Shown piece by piece: positions 1-6,148 of a stretch of DNA of 6,148 nt. Position numbers and translations under genes: made by a program. Positions within the stretch are counted from its first letter, which is position 1. Each line of letters begins with the position of its first letter. The stretch is from Bacteroidales bacterium (lineage in GTDB: Bacteria; Bacteroidota; Bacteroidia; Bacteroidales; UBA10428): the NCBI GenBank assembly GCA_016935595.1, contig JAFGQQ010000258.1, forward strand, positions 1 through 6,148, given 5' to 3'. The notes under the pieces are model-generated. The model made no database searches and was not told the origin of the DNA. It was given only the letters and a program-made list of their open reading frames with translations.

Positions 1-7
1 TATGTAA

Positions 8-75
8 CCTGGACATTCAGTCCAGGCTGATGGTATCGCACCTTTGGTGCTTAAAAATTGGGTGCTGCAATGCAC
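8..75. repeat. Cluster of three short hairpins downstream of carB (REP-like or terminator region)
   Basis: Three perfect inverted repeats lie within 68 bp. They are CCTGGAC/GTCCAGG at 8-14 and 20-26 (5-nt loop), GCACC/GGTGC at 38-42 and 46-50 (3-nt loop), and GTGC/GCAC at 62-65 and 72-75 (6-nt loop). GGTGC recurs at 61-65, so 38-42 could pair with either copy. Positions 1-75 are about 47% GC by hand count, well above the flanking DNA. Read on the minus strand, the 62-75 hairpin is followed by CCAATTTTT, which could end the carB transcript, but a 4-bp stem is weak for an intrinsic terminator. The cluster may equally be a dispersed REP-like palindromic element. No coding potential is seen in 1-155. 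Confidence 0.4.
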
Positions 76-155
76 AAAACAGGAAGACGAGTATTTTGAT
101 TGGTAAATTTCACACAGAAAAATTTGAAAAATATTAATATAACTATTAAACAATT

Positions 156-3100
156 TTAATATTCTTCCCAGCTTTTTATAGTAACCTGTGACAAATCATG
201 TCTGCAAAAGGCGGTAATAAATGCGCTGGCTAATCTGGCATTGGTAATTAACGGAACATTAAAGTCAATTGCGCTGCGGCGGATTTTATAATCATTATCC
301 AGTTCATGTTTCGAAAGATCTTTTGGAATATTTATTACCAGGTCAATTAATTTGCTTTGAATATATTCGATTGTATTTGGTTTGGTGTTTTCATCAGGCC
401 ATGAAAGTATGGTTGTTTCAATTCCGTTAAGTCTTAAAAAGTCGGCTGTTCCTTTTGTGGCAAATAAATTATAACCTTTTTCAGCAAGCATCCTGCAGCC
501 TTCAACTAATTCAACTTTTGAACGCATCGGGCCGGTTGAAAGTAAAATATTTTTTTCCGGTATTGAATATCCAACCGAGAGCATTGCTTTAAGTATTGCG
601 TCATAATAGTCTTCTCCAATGCATCCAACTTCACCTGTTGATGACATATCTACTCCCAACAGCGGATCGGTTTTTTGTAATCTTGAGAATGAAAATTGCG
701 GTGCTTTTATTCCGATGTGTTCAAGGTCGAATATCGATTTATCGGGTTTTTTGACTTCCTTACCTAACATAATTTTTGTTGCAAGTTCAATAAAATTAAC
801 CTTCAATACTTTTGATACAAAAGGAAAACTCCTTGATGCACGCAAATTACATTCAATGACTTTAATATCATTATCTTTTGCCAGGAATTGAATGTTAAAT
901 GGTCCTGATATATTTAGTGCTTCAGCAATTTGCCTGGTTATTTTTTTAATTCTTCGTACTGTTTCAAAATATAATTTTTGCGGTGGAAATACCATTGTAG
1001 CATCACCTGAGTGTACCCCGGCAAATTCAACATGCTCTGAAATAGCATATGCAATAACTTCTCCTTCTTTGGCAACGGCGTCAATCTCAATTTCCTTTGC
1101 CTGTTCTATAAATTCAGTCACCACAACCGGGTATTGTTTAGAAACTTCTTTTGCCAGACTTAAGAAGTATTCCAGTTCAGATTTATTCGAAACCACATTC
1201 ATGGCAGCACCTGATAAAACATAGGAAGGCCTTATTAAAACAGGAAAATTTACTTTGTCAATAAAATCATAAATTTCTCTAATAGTGGTTAATTCTTTCC
1301 ATCTTGGCTGGTCAATTCCCAGTTTATCTAAAAGCATTGAAAATTTATGACGGTTTTCGGCATTATCAATCGAAACAGGTGATGTTCCTAAAATATTGAT
1401 TTGCTGGCGGTGTAAACGCATTGCCAGATTATTTGGTATTTGACCGCCAGTTGATACAATTATTCCTTTCGGATTTTCCAATTCAATTATATCTAAAACT
1501 CTTTCAAAAGAAAGCTCATCAAAATACAACCTGTCGCATACATCATAATCTGTGCTTACAGTTTCGGGATTATAATTAATCATGACACTGCGATAACCTT
1601 CTTCTTTTATAGTATATAATGCATTTACCCCGCACCAGTCAAATTCAACACTGCTGCCAATCCTATATGCACCAGAACCAAGAACAATTACAGACTTTTT
1701 ATCATTTTCAAATGAAATATCATGCTCATCGCCGCTATAGGTCATGTACAAATAATTTGTCATAGCAGGATATTCTGCTGCCAATGTGTCTATTTGTTTA
1801 ACCACCGGCGTGATATTAATTTTTTTCCTGTATTCTCTTACTTTTAATAAACCTTCTTCCATTTTATCCGCGTCGGACTTTAATACAAGCCGGGCAATTT
1901 GAAAATCCGAAAAACCCATTATTTTAGACTCTTTGAGTAAGTCAAAAGGAATATCTTCAAGTTTATTGTATTTAATCAATATTTGACTTAAATCATAAAT
2001 ATTTTTTAGCTTTTCAAGAAACCATTTATCAATTTTTGTTAATTCGTATATTTTATCAATCGACATGTTTTTCTCAAATGCCAGAGCAATTGAAAAAATT
2101 CTCATGTCAGTGGGCTCGGCCAATTCCTTTTCAATGTTATTTATATTTATTTTTTGATTTGCCACAAATCCATGCATGGCCTGACCAATCATCCTGATAC
2201 CTTTCTGAATGGCTTCTTCAAAAGTTCTCCCGATTGACATTACTTCTCCAACGCTTTTCATTGAACTCCCTATTTGTTTTGAAACGCCCACAAATTTGTC
2301 TAAGTCCCAACGAGGAATTTTGCAGACTATATAGTCAAGTGCAGGTTCAAAACATGCGGTTGTAGTTTTGGTTACAGAATTTTTTAATTCATGTAAACCG
2401 TATCCTAATGCTAGTTTTGCAGCAATGAATGCTAAAGGATAACCTGTAGCTTTTGAAGCTAAAGCACTTGAACGTGATAATCTTGCATTTACTTCAATAA
2501 CCCGGTAGTCTTCCGATTCAGTATCTAAAGCAAACTGTACATTGCATTCACCAATTACTCCAATATGCCTGATTATTCTTATCGAAATCTCCCTGAGTTT
2601 ATGATATTCACTATTAGTAAGAGTTTGTGATGGAGCAACAACAATACTTTCACCGGTATGTATTCCTAAAGGATCGAAATTTTCCATATTACAAACCGTA
2701 ATGCAATTATCATATTTATCGCGTACTACTTCATATTCAATTTCTTTCCAGCCTTTAAGCGATTCTTCAATCAAAATTTGGTTCGAATATGAGAAAGTTT
2801 TTGAAGCCATATATTTTAATTCCTCTTCAGAACAACAAAATCCGCTTCCTTGTCCGCCAAGTGTATAAGCAGCCCTGATAATGATTGGATAACCAATTTC
2901 GTTGGCTGCTTTAATTGCATCATTTACTGTTGTTACAGGAATACTTTTCGGACTTTTAATATTTATTTCGTTCAGCTTATTTACAAAATTTTCACGGTCT
3001 TCAGTATTAATAATTGCTTCAATCGGAGTTCCTAAAATTTTTATATTATATTTTTTAAAAATGTTATTTTGAAATAATTTTGTTCCGCAGTTTAAGGCAG

Positions 3101-3374
3101 TTTGTCCTCCAAATGCAAGCAATATGCCATCAGCTTCTTCCTTTTTAATTACTTCTTCAACAAAAAAAGGATTAACCGGTAAAAAATATATTTTATCTGC
3201 AATTTTTTCAGAAGTCTGAACTGTTGCTATGTTTGGATTTATTAATATTGTTTCAATTCCTTCTTCTCTTAAGGCTTTTAAAGCTTGTGAGCCCGAATAA
3301 TCAAATTCTCCTGCTTCACCAATTTTTAAAGCCCCCGAACCTAATACAATTACTTTTCTAATTTCTTTTTTCAT
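156..3374 (-). CDS. carB: Carbamoyl-phosphate synthase, large (synthetase) subunit
   Basis: This cytoplasmic enzyme makes carbamoyl phosphate from bicarbonate, ammonia (delivered by the CarA glutaminase) and two ATP, for arginine and pyrimidine synthesis. At 1072 residues it is full length for the family. The first ATP-grasp half runs to about residue 400, with the glycine-rich loop YTLGGQGSG at 170-178 and metal/catalytic residues Q280, E294 and N296. An oligomerisation region follows to about 555. The second ATP-grasp half spans about 560-935, with R715, SGAAM 721-725, Q829, E841 and N843. An MGS-like effector domain covers about 940-1072. Many stretches (NPNIATVQT 46-54, NMENFDPLGIHTGES 229-243, EFDWCGVNAL 577-586) read like the eukaryotic CAD/CPS1 type rather than E. 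coli CarB. The ATG at 3374 gives MKKEIRKVIVLGSG, with the conserved first strand at the expected place. carA is not in the window; the upstream neighbour is the divergent argR operon. Confidence 0.97.
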   Translation of the reverse strand: MKKEIRKVIVLGSGALKIGEAGEFDYSGSQALKALREEGIETILINPNIATVQTSEKIADKIYFLPVNPFFVEEVIKKEEADGILLAFGGQTALNCGTKLFQNNIFKKYNIKILGTPIEAIINTEDRENFVNKLNEINIKSPKSIPVTTVNDAIKAANEIGYPIIIRAAYTLGGQGSGFCCSEEELKYMASKTFSYSNQILIEESLKGWKEIEYEVVRDKYDNCITVCNMENFDPLGIHTGESIVVAPSQTLTNSEYHKLREISIRIIRHIGVIGECNVQFALDTESEDYRVIEVNARLSRSSALASKATGYPLAFIAAKLALGYGLHELKNSVTKTTTACFEPALDYIVCKIPRWDLDKFVGVSKQIGSSMKSVGEVMSIGRTFEEAIQKGIRMIGQAMHGFVANQKININNIEKELAEPTDMRIFSIALAFEKNMSIDKIYELTKIDKWFLEKLKNIYDLSQILIKYNKLEDIPFDLLKESKIMGFSDFQIARLVLKSDADKMEEGLLKVREYRKKINITPVVKQIDTLAAEYPAMTNYLYMTYSGDEHDISFENDKKSVIVLGSGAYRIGSSVEFDWCGVNALYTIKEEGYRSVMINYNPETVSTDYDVCDRLYFDELSFERVLDIIELENPKGIIVSTGGQIPNNLAMRLHRQQINILGTSPVSIDNAENRHKFSMLLDKLGIDQPRWKELTTIREIYDFIDKVNFPVLIRPSYVLSGAAMNVVSNKSELEYFLSLAKEVSKQYPVVVTEFIEQAKEIEIDAVAKEGEVIAYAISEHVEFAGVHSGDATMVFPPQKLYFETVRRIKKITRQIAEALNISGPFNIQFLAKDNDIKVIECNLRASRSFPFVSKVLKVNFIELATKIMLGKEVKKPDKSIFDLEHIGIKAPQFSFSRLQKTDPLLGVDMSSTGEVGCIGEDYYDAILKAMLSVGYSIPEKNILLSTGPMRSKVELVEGCRMLAEKGYNLFATKGTADFLRLNGIETTILSWPDENTKPNTIEYIQSKLIDLVINIPKDLSKHELDNDYKIRRSAIDFNVPLITNARLASAFITAFCRHDLSQVTIKSWEEY

Positions 3375-3457
3375 ATTTAGTACCGCTATAAATATTTGTA
3401 AATAAAATAATTATAAATATATTTTTGTTTTAAAAGTAAATTTGTAAAAATTCCTGG

Positions 3458-3465
3458 CAAAAGTA
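3458..3465 (-). promoter_or_regulatory. Candidate -7 element of the carB promoter
   Basis: On the minus strand this octamer is TACTTTTG, an exact match to the Bacteroidota -7 consensus TAnnTTTG. It lies about 84 bp upstream of the carB ATG, implying a leader of roughly 75-80 nt. The expected -33 region (about 3483-3490) is a T-run on the minus strand without the usual TTTG, so the match is only half convincing. In such AT-rich DNA the octamer can arise by chance. Confidence 0.35.
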
Positions 3466-3487
3466 CAAAAATTTGTATAGAAAAAAA

Positions 3488-3518
3488 TTTGGATTTAATT
3501 TATAAATGAATATTTTTG
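3488..3518 (+). promoter_or_regulatory. Promoter of the argR-GNAT-argG operon (-33/-7, Bacteroidota type)
   Basis: TTTG at 3488-3491 is followed after 19 bp by TATTTTTG at 3511-3518. This matches both the -33 (TTTG) and -7 (TAnnTTTG) elements recognised by the Bacteroidota housekeeping sigma factor, at a normal spacing. Transcription would start a few bases further on, at roughly 3522-3528, leaving a leader of about 160 nt before the argR GTG. The -7 element lies inside the first ARG-box-like site, which supports the assignment as an arginine-controlled promoter. Confidence 0.6.
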
Positions 3519-3543
3519 CAGTGGAATTGAATAATTATACAGT
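3505..3543 (+). promoter_or_regulatory. Tandem ARG-box-like ArgR operator
   Basis: Two 18-bp sites fit the E. coli-type ARG box (WNTGAATWWWWATTCANW). Site 1 at 3505-3522, AATGAATATTTTTGCAGT, has two mismatches in the right half. Site 2 at 3526-3543, ATTGAATAATTATACAGT, has one mismatch and is nearly palindromic (TGAATAA/TTATACA). They are separated by exactly 3 bp, giving 21 bp centre to centre, the classical arrangement bound by one ArgR hexamer. Site 1 covers the -7 element and site 2 covers the predicted transcription start, so bound ArgR would block the promoter. The ArgR gene is the first gene downstream. The Bacteroidota ARG box may differ from the E. coli consensus, so the match is inferential. 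Confidence 0.6.
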
Positions 3544-3683
3544 TTTAATTTTAATAATCCATGGAAACTGGAGGAGCAATAAATTTCAGATTAAATTATA
3601 ATTATTTTGTGAGCAACAAAAAAAGTTCGAAAATTACATAATTAAGAACATGATAATTAGATGTATAACCTAAATATATTCGA
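3523..3683 (+). other. Predicted 5' leader of the argR operon
   Basis: This stretch of about 160 nt lies between the predicted transcription start and the argR GTG. It holds an isolated Shine-Dalgarno-like GGAGGAG (3570-3576) with no ATG behind it, a 6-bp A/T-rich inverted repeat TTTTGT/ACAAAA (3605-3610 and 3616-3621), and a 26-codon ATG reading frame (3561-3641) with no arginine run. I recognise no riboswitch or tRNA-like fold. Together with the promoter, the operator and the carB -7 candidate, this accounts for the 309-bp gap between carB and argR. Confidence 0.35.
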
Positions 3684-4160
3684 GTGAAAAAAAGAACAGA
3701 AAGATTACTAGCTATTAAAAGGATTATTAGTGGCTATTCTATTTCAAGCCAGGAAGAGTTGCTTGAAAAATTGGCTGAAATGGGATTTAATTATACTCAG
3801 GCTACTTTATCGCGTGATCTAAAATTCCTGAAAGTAGGGAAGGTTGTAGATGAAAGAAGAGGATATATTTATGTTTTGCCTGAGACGAGAGTGATGAAGG
3901 ATAAGGTTGAAATTGGTCAAAATTTTCAGGTACGAGGTTTTATATCATTAGATTTTTCTGAAAACTTAGCGGTTATTAAAACTTTACCTGGTTTTGCAGG
4001 GAGTATTGCATCGGCAATAGATAATTTAAATGCATTTGAAATTTTAGGTACTATTGCAGGTGATGATACAATACTTGTAATTCCTCGGGAGAAAGTAATG
4101 CGAACTGATGTAAAAAATGTTTTAACTATGGTTATTCCCGAAATTAATAATGTTGAATAA
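3684..4160 (+). CDS. argR: ArgR-family arginine repressor
   Basis: This is the arginine-responsive DNA-binding regulator of arginine genes; family members act as hexamers with arginine bound at the trimer interface. The protein is 158 residues, the usual length. The N-terminal winged helix-turn-helix (about 1-70) carries the family signature TQATLSRDLKFLKV (38-51), with the DNA-contacting S43-R44. The C-terminal oligomerisation and arginine-binding domain (about 80-155) carries TLPGFAGSIASAID (100-113) and GTIAGDDTILVI (122-133), with the ligand-binding aspartates D127-D128. The start is GTG: an in-frame stop lies at 3666-3668 and no ATG or other GTG falls between, and the GTG yields the normal N-terminus MKKRTERLLAIKRII. 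It is first in the operon, behind two ARG-box-like sites, so autoregulation is likely. The GNAT gene follows after 24 bp. Confidence 0.95.
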   Translation: MKKRTERLLAIKRIISGYSISSQEELLEKLAEMGFNYTQATLSRDLKFLKVGKVVDERRGYIYVLPETRVMKDKVEIGQNFQVRGFISLDFSENLAVIKTLPGFAGSIASAIDNLNAFEILGTIAGDDTILVIPREKVMRTDVKNVLTMVIPEINNVE

Positions 4161-4184
4161 GTATTATTTTAAAAGATTGTAAGA

Positions 4185-4934
4185 ATGAATATAATTGCAA
4201 AACGTATCGAGAATTTAATTCCTGGTAAAATAAAAAGAGAATCAGAAGTTAACAATACCGTCAATAATAAGAAAATAAATAAAAATAATGTTCATAAAAT
4301 TGATATAATGGTAGCAAATGAGAATCATCTGGTTTACGTGGATGATATTTTGGAAACAATTGCTGAAGCTGCAAAAATACGAGGAACTGGTATTGCCCGT
4401 CGGTCACCCGAGTATATCAGGAAAAAAATAGTAGAAGGGAAAGCTATTATAGCTTTAGACAATAATAAATTTGTGGGTTTTTGCTATATCGAATCGTGGG
4501 GGCATGAAAAATTTGTTGCAAATTCGGGTTTAATAGTTATTGAAGAATACCGTGGACAGGGTTTGGCAAAAAGAATAAAAAAGATGGCTTTTGATCTTTC
4601 CCGCAAAAAATTTCCGAATGCGAAATTATTTGGTTTAACCACAGGCCTGGCTGTGATGAAAATAAATTCAGAGCTTGGATATAAACCAGTTACTTTTTCT
4701 GAGTTGACTGATGATGATGATTTCTGGAAAGGTTGTGAAAGTTGTATCAATCATGATATTTTAATGCGAACTCAACGTAAACATTGTCTTTGTACTGGTA
4801 TGTTATATGATCCCGCATGGGAAAAGGCAAAGAATAAAAATACAAGAGTTAATAAAAAGCATTCATTAAAAACATATGACCGATGGTTAAAATTTAAACA
4901 ATATATTTTACTAAATAAAAAGAATAAAATTTAA
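4185..4934 (+). CDS. GNAT-family N-acyltransferase, candidate N-acylglutamate synthase
   Basis: The 249-residue protein has a GNAT fold. Strand 1 lies near residues 38-44, a helix with RGTGIARRSPEYI at 66-78, and the acyl-CoA motif A around VIEEYRGQGLAKR (118-130), where R123-G-Q-G126-L-A128 fits the Q/RxxGxG/A pyrophosphate loop. After the fold come WKGC-ESC and KHCLC, giving cysteines 184, 187, 201 and 203, then a basic tail. The position between argR and argG suggests the first step of arginine synthesis, acetylation or succinylation of glutamate, using a short GNAT with no amino-acid-kinase domain. Succinyl-CoA is possible because Bacteroides uses succinylated intermediates. Residues 1-37 are Asn/Lys-rich and probably disordered. 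The next ATG (4308, M42) would cut into strand 1, so 4185 is preferred. The GNAT class is certain; the substrate is inferred from context only. Confidence 0.85.
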   Translation: MNIIAKRIENLIPGKIKRESEVNNTVNNKKINKNNVHKIDIMVANENHLVYVDDILETIAEAAKIRGTGIARRSPEYIRKKIVEGKAIIALDNNKFVGFCYIESWGHEKFVANSGLIVIEEYRGQGLAKRIKKMAFDLSRKKFPNAKLFGLTTGLAVMKINSELGYKPVTFSELTDDDDFWKGCESCINHDILMRTQRKHCLCTGMLYDPAWEKAKNKNTRVNKKHSLKTYDRWLKFKQYILLNKKNKI

Positions 4935-4957
4935 TAATAAAAATAATTTATACTATT

Positions 4958-6148
4958 ATGGATAAGGTTGTTATAGCGTTTAGCGGAGGTTTGGATACCT
5001 CGTTTTGCGTTAAATATTTATCGAAAGAGAAAAATTTAGAGGTACATTCTATAATTGCTAATTCGGGTGGATTTAGTGATGAGGATTTGAAATTTATTGA
5101 AAAACGGGCTATTTCCCTGGGGGTTGTCACTCATAAAGCAATCGATATAACAGTAGAATTCTATCAAAAATGTATTAAATATTTGATTTTTGGAAATATC
5201 CTTCGGAATAATTCATATCCGCTTTCAGTTAGTTCTGAGAGAACTTTCCAGGCCATTGCAGCCATAAATTATGCAAAAGAAATTGGCGCTAAATACATTG
5301 CCCATGGTAGTACTGGCGCAGGTAATGACCAAGTACGGTTTGATTTAACTTTTGAAGTATTAGCTCCTGATATTAAAATTATTACTCCTATACGTGACCT
5401 TAAAATATCAAGAGAGAAAGAAATTCAATATTTGAAAGATTATGGATTTGATGTGGATTGGACAAAAATGGAATATTCAATCAATAAAGGTATTTGGGGT
5501 ACATCTGTTGGTGGAAAAGAAACGCTCACATCAAGCAAACCACTACCTGGAAAAGCTTATCCCAGTCAATTAAAAGAAAACAAAGAAAAAACAGTCACTT
5601 TGGGTTTTGAAAAAGGGGAATTAATAGAGATTAATAATAAAAAATATAATCCGGTTGATGCAATTAAAGAGCTTGAAAAGCTTGCATCGGTATATGCAAT
5701 TGGAAGAGATATTCATGTTGGCGATACTATTATCGGTATTAAAGGACGGGTGGGATTTGAGGCTGCAGCTCCGCTTATTATTATAAAAGCACATCATTTA
5801 TTGGAAAAACATAATTTAACTAAATGGCAACTACATTGGAAAGAGCAATTAGGTAACTGGTATGGCATGTTTCTGCATGAAGCATTATACCTCGAACCTG
5901 TAATGCGAAATATTGAAAAGTTTCTGGAAGATACGCAACAAAATATTACCGGTAAAGTTTTTGTTAAGCTTATGCCTTACAGGTTTGAGTTAATGGGTAT
6001 TGAGTCGGAATATGACATGATGCAATCGGATTTTGCTGAATATGGAGAAATGAATAAAGCATTCTCAGGAGATGATGTGAAAGGATTTACAAAAATATTA
6101 GGGAATAATATTAAACTGTATTATTCGGTAATGAAAAATAAAATGAAA
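4958..6148 (+). CDS. argG: Argininosuccinate synthase (3' end beyond the window)
   Basis: The enzyme joins citrulline and aspartate, using ATP cleavage to AMP and PPi, to form argininosuccinate, the penultimate step of arginine synthesis in the cytoplasm. The frame opens at ATG 4958, 23 bp after the GNAT stop, and stays open for 397 codons to the last base. Family members are about 400 residues, so only a few codons should be missing. The N-type ATP pyrophosphatase loop AFSGGLDTS is at 7-15. The citrulline/aspartate signature is HGSTGAGNDQVRFD (116-129), and SINKGIWGTSVGGKE (174-188) is the next conserved block. R127, N123 and D124 are present, but the lysine usual before GND is A121. No Shine-Dalgarno is seen, only A/T-rich leader DNA, as is normal in Bacteroidota. 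It is co-directional and closely spaced with argR and the GNAT gene, so probably cotranscribed. Confidence 0.96.
   Translation, partial: MDKVVIAFSGGLDTSFCVKYLSKEKNLEVHSIIANSGGFSDEDLKFIEKRAISLGVVTHKAIDITVEFYQKCIKYLIFGNILRNNSYPLSVSSERTFQAIAAINYAKEIGAKYIAHGSTGAGNDQVRFDLTFEVLAPDIKIITPIRDLKISREKEIQYLKDYGFDVDWTKMEYSINKGIWGTSVGGKETLTSSKPLPGKAYPSQLKENKEKTVTLGFEKGELIEINNKKYNPVDAIKELEKLASVYAIGRDIHVGDTIIGIKGRVGFEAAAPLIIIKAHHLLEKHNLTKWQLHWKEQLGNWYGMFLHEALYLEPVMRNIEKFLEDTQQNITGKVFVKLMPYRFELMGIESEYDMMQSDFAEYGEMNKAFSGDDVKGFTKILGNNIKLYYSVMKNKMK

Noticed and set aside
108..124. Resemblance of the sequence around TTTCACACAG to a cloning-vector primer region
   Set aside because: The match is only about ten bases and the flanks differ; it is continuous with normal genomic AT-rich DNA.
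619..1224. Plus-strand open frames within carB
   Set aside because: They are antisense to well-conserved CarB codons, have no recognisable domain and are shadows of the real gene.
3395..3427. A second TTTG-N21-TATTTTTG promoter-like match on the plus strand
   Set aside because: It lies in the carB leader, far from argR and without ARG boxes; in this AT-rich DNA such matches are expected by chance, and the 3488-3518 promoter is better placed.
3561..3641. 26-codon ATG reading frame in the argR leader as an arginine attenuation peptide
   Set aside because: It holds only one arginine codon, no terminator/antiterminator pair is visible, and length and composition fit chance. Kept only as a remark on the leader.
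4308..4934. Shorter acyltransferase starting at the internal ATG
   Set aside because: It would remove part of the first GNAT strand; the 4185 ATG, 24 bp after argR, is the better start.
4484..5130. Minus-strand open frames opposite the acyltransferase gene and the start of argG
   Set aside because: They overlap clearly coding plus-strand sequence with strong family motifs and show no features of their own.
1..6148. Mobile element, CRISPR array, tRNA or a wholly new multi-gene system
   Set aside because: All coding space is taken by four recognisable biosynthetic or regulatory genes, and no supporting repeats, transposase or RNA structure were seen.

Overview
The window is a piece of an arginine and pyrimidine biosynthesis locus. 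It most likely comes from a member of the Bacteroidota (Bacteroidales-like). The reasons are strong AT bias, start sites without Shine-Dalgarno sequences, promoter elements of the Bacteroidota type (TTTG, about 19 bp, TAnnTTTG), and proteins that read like Bacteroidetes family members. Codon use and base composition look uniform across the genes, and I see no transposase, phage gene, RNA gene or CRISPR array.

Layout. Positions 1-155 are non-coding: a GC-richer cluster of three short perfect hairpins (8-75), then an AT-rich tail behind carB. Positions 156-3374 (minus strand) encode a complete carbamoyl-phosphate synthase large subunit, CarB. Positions 3375-3683 are a divergent intergenic region. 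It holds a candidate leftward carB promoter, a well-formed rightward promoter, and two ARG-box-like 18-mers separated by exactly 3 bp that sit on the rightward promoter. Then come three closely spaced plus-strand genes: argR (3684-4160, GTG start), a GNAT acyltransferase (4185-4934) and argG (4958 to the window end, 397 codons with no stop reached). Intergenic gaps of 24 and 23 bp argue for one transcript.

How the genes work together. CarB supplies carbamoyl phosphate for citrulline and pyrimidines. The GNAT protein is a good candidate for the first step of arginine synthesis, acylation of glutamate. ArgG condenses citrulline with aspartate. ArgR senses arginine and probably represses its own operon through the paired boxes. 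The two most interesting points are the operator/promoter overlap and the CarB effector domain. That domain keeps most of the residues that bind N-acetylglutamate in animal CPS1, and it is encoded next to a probable N-acylglutamate synthase. I found no wholly new system; the novelty here lies in regulation and in sequence details of known enzymes.
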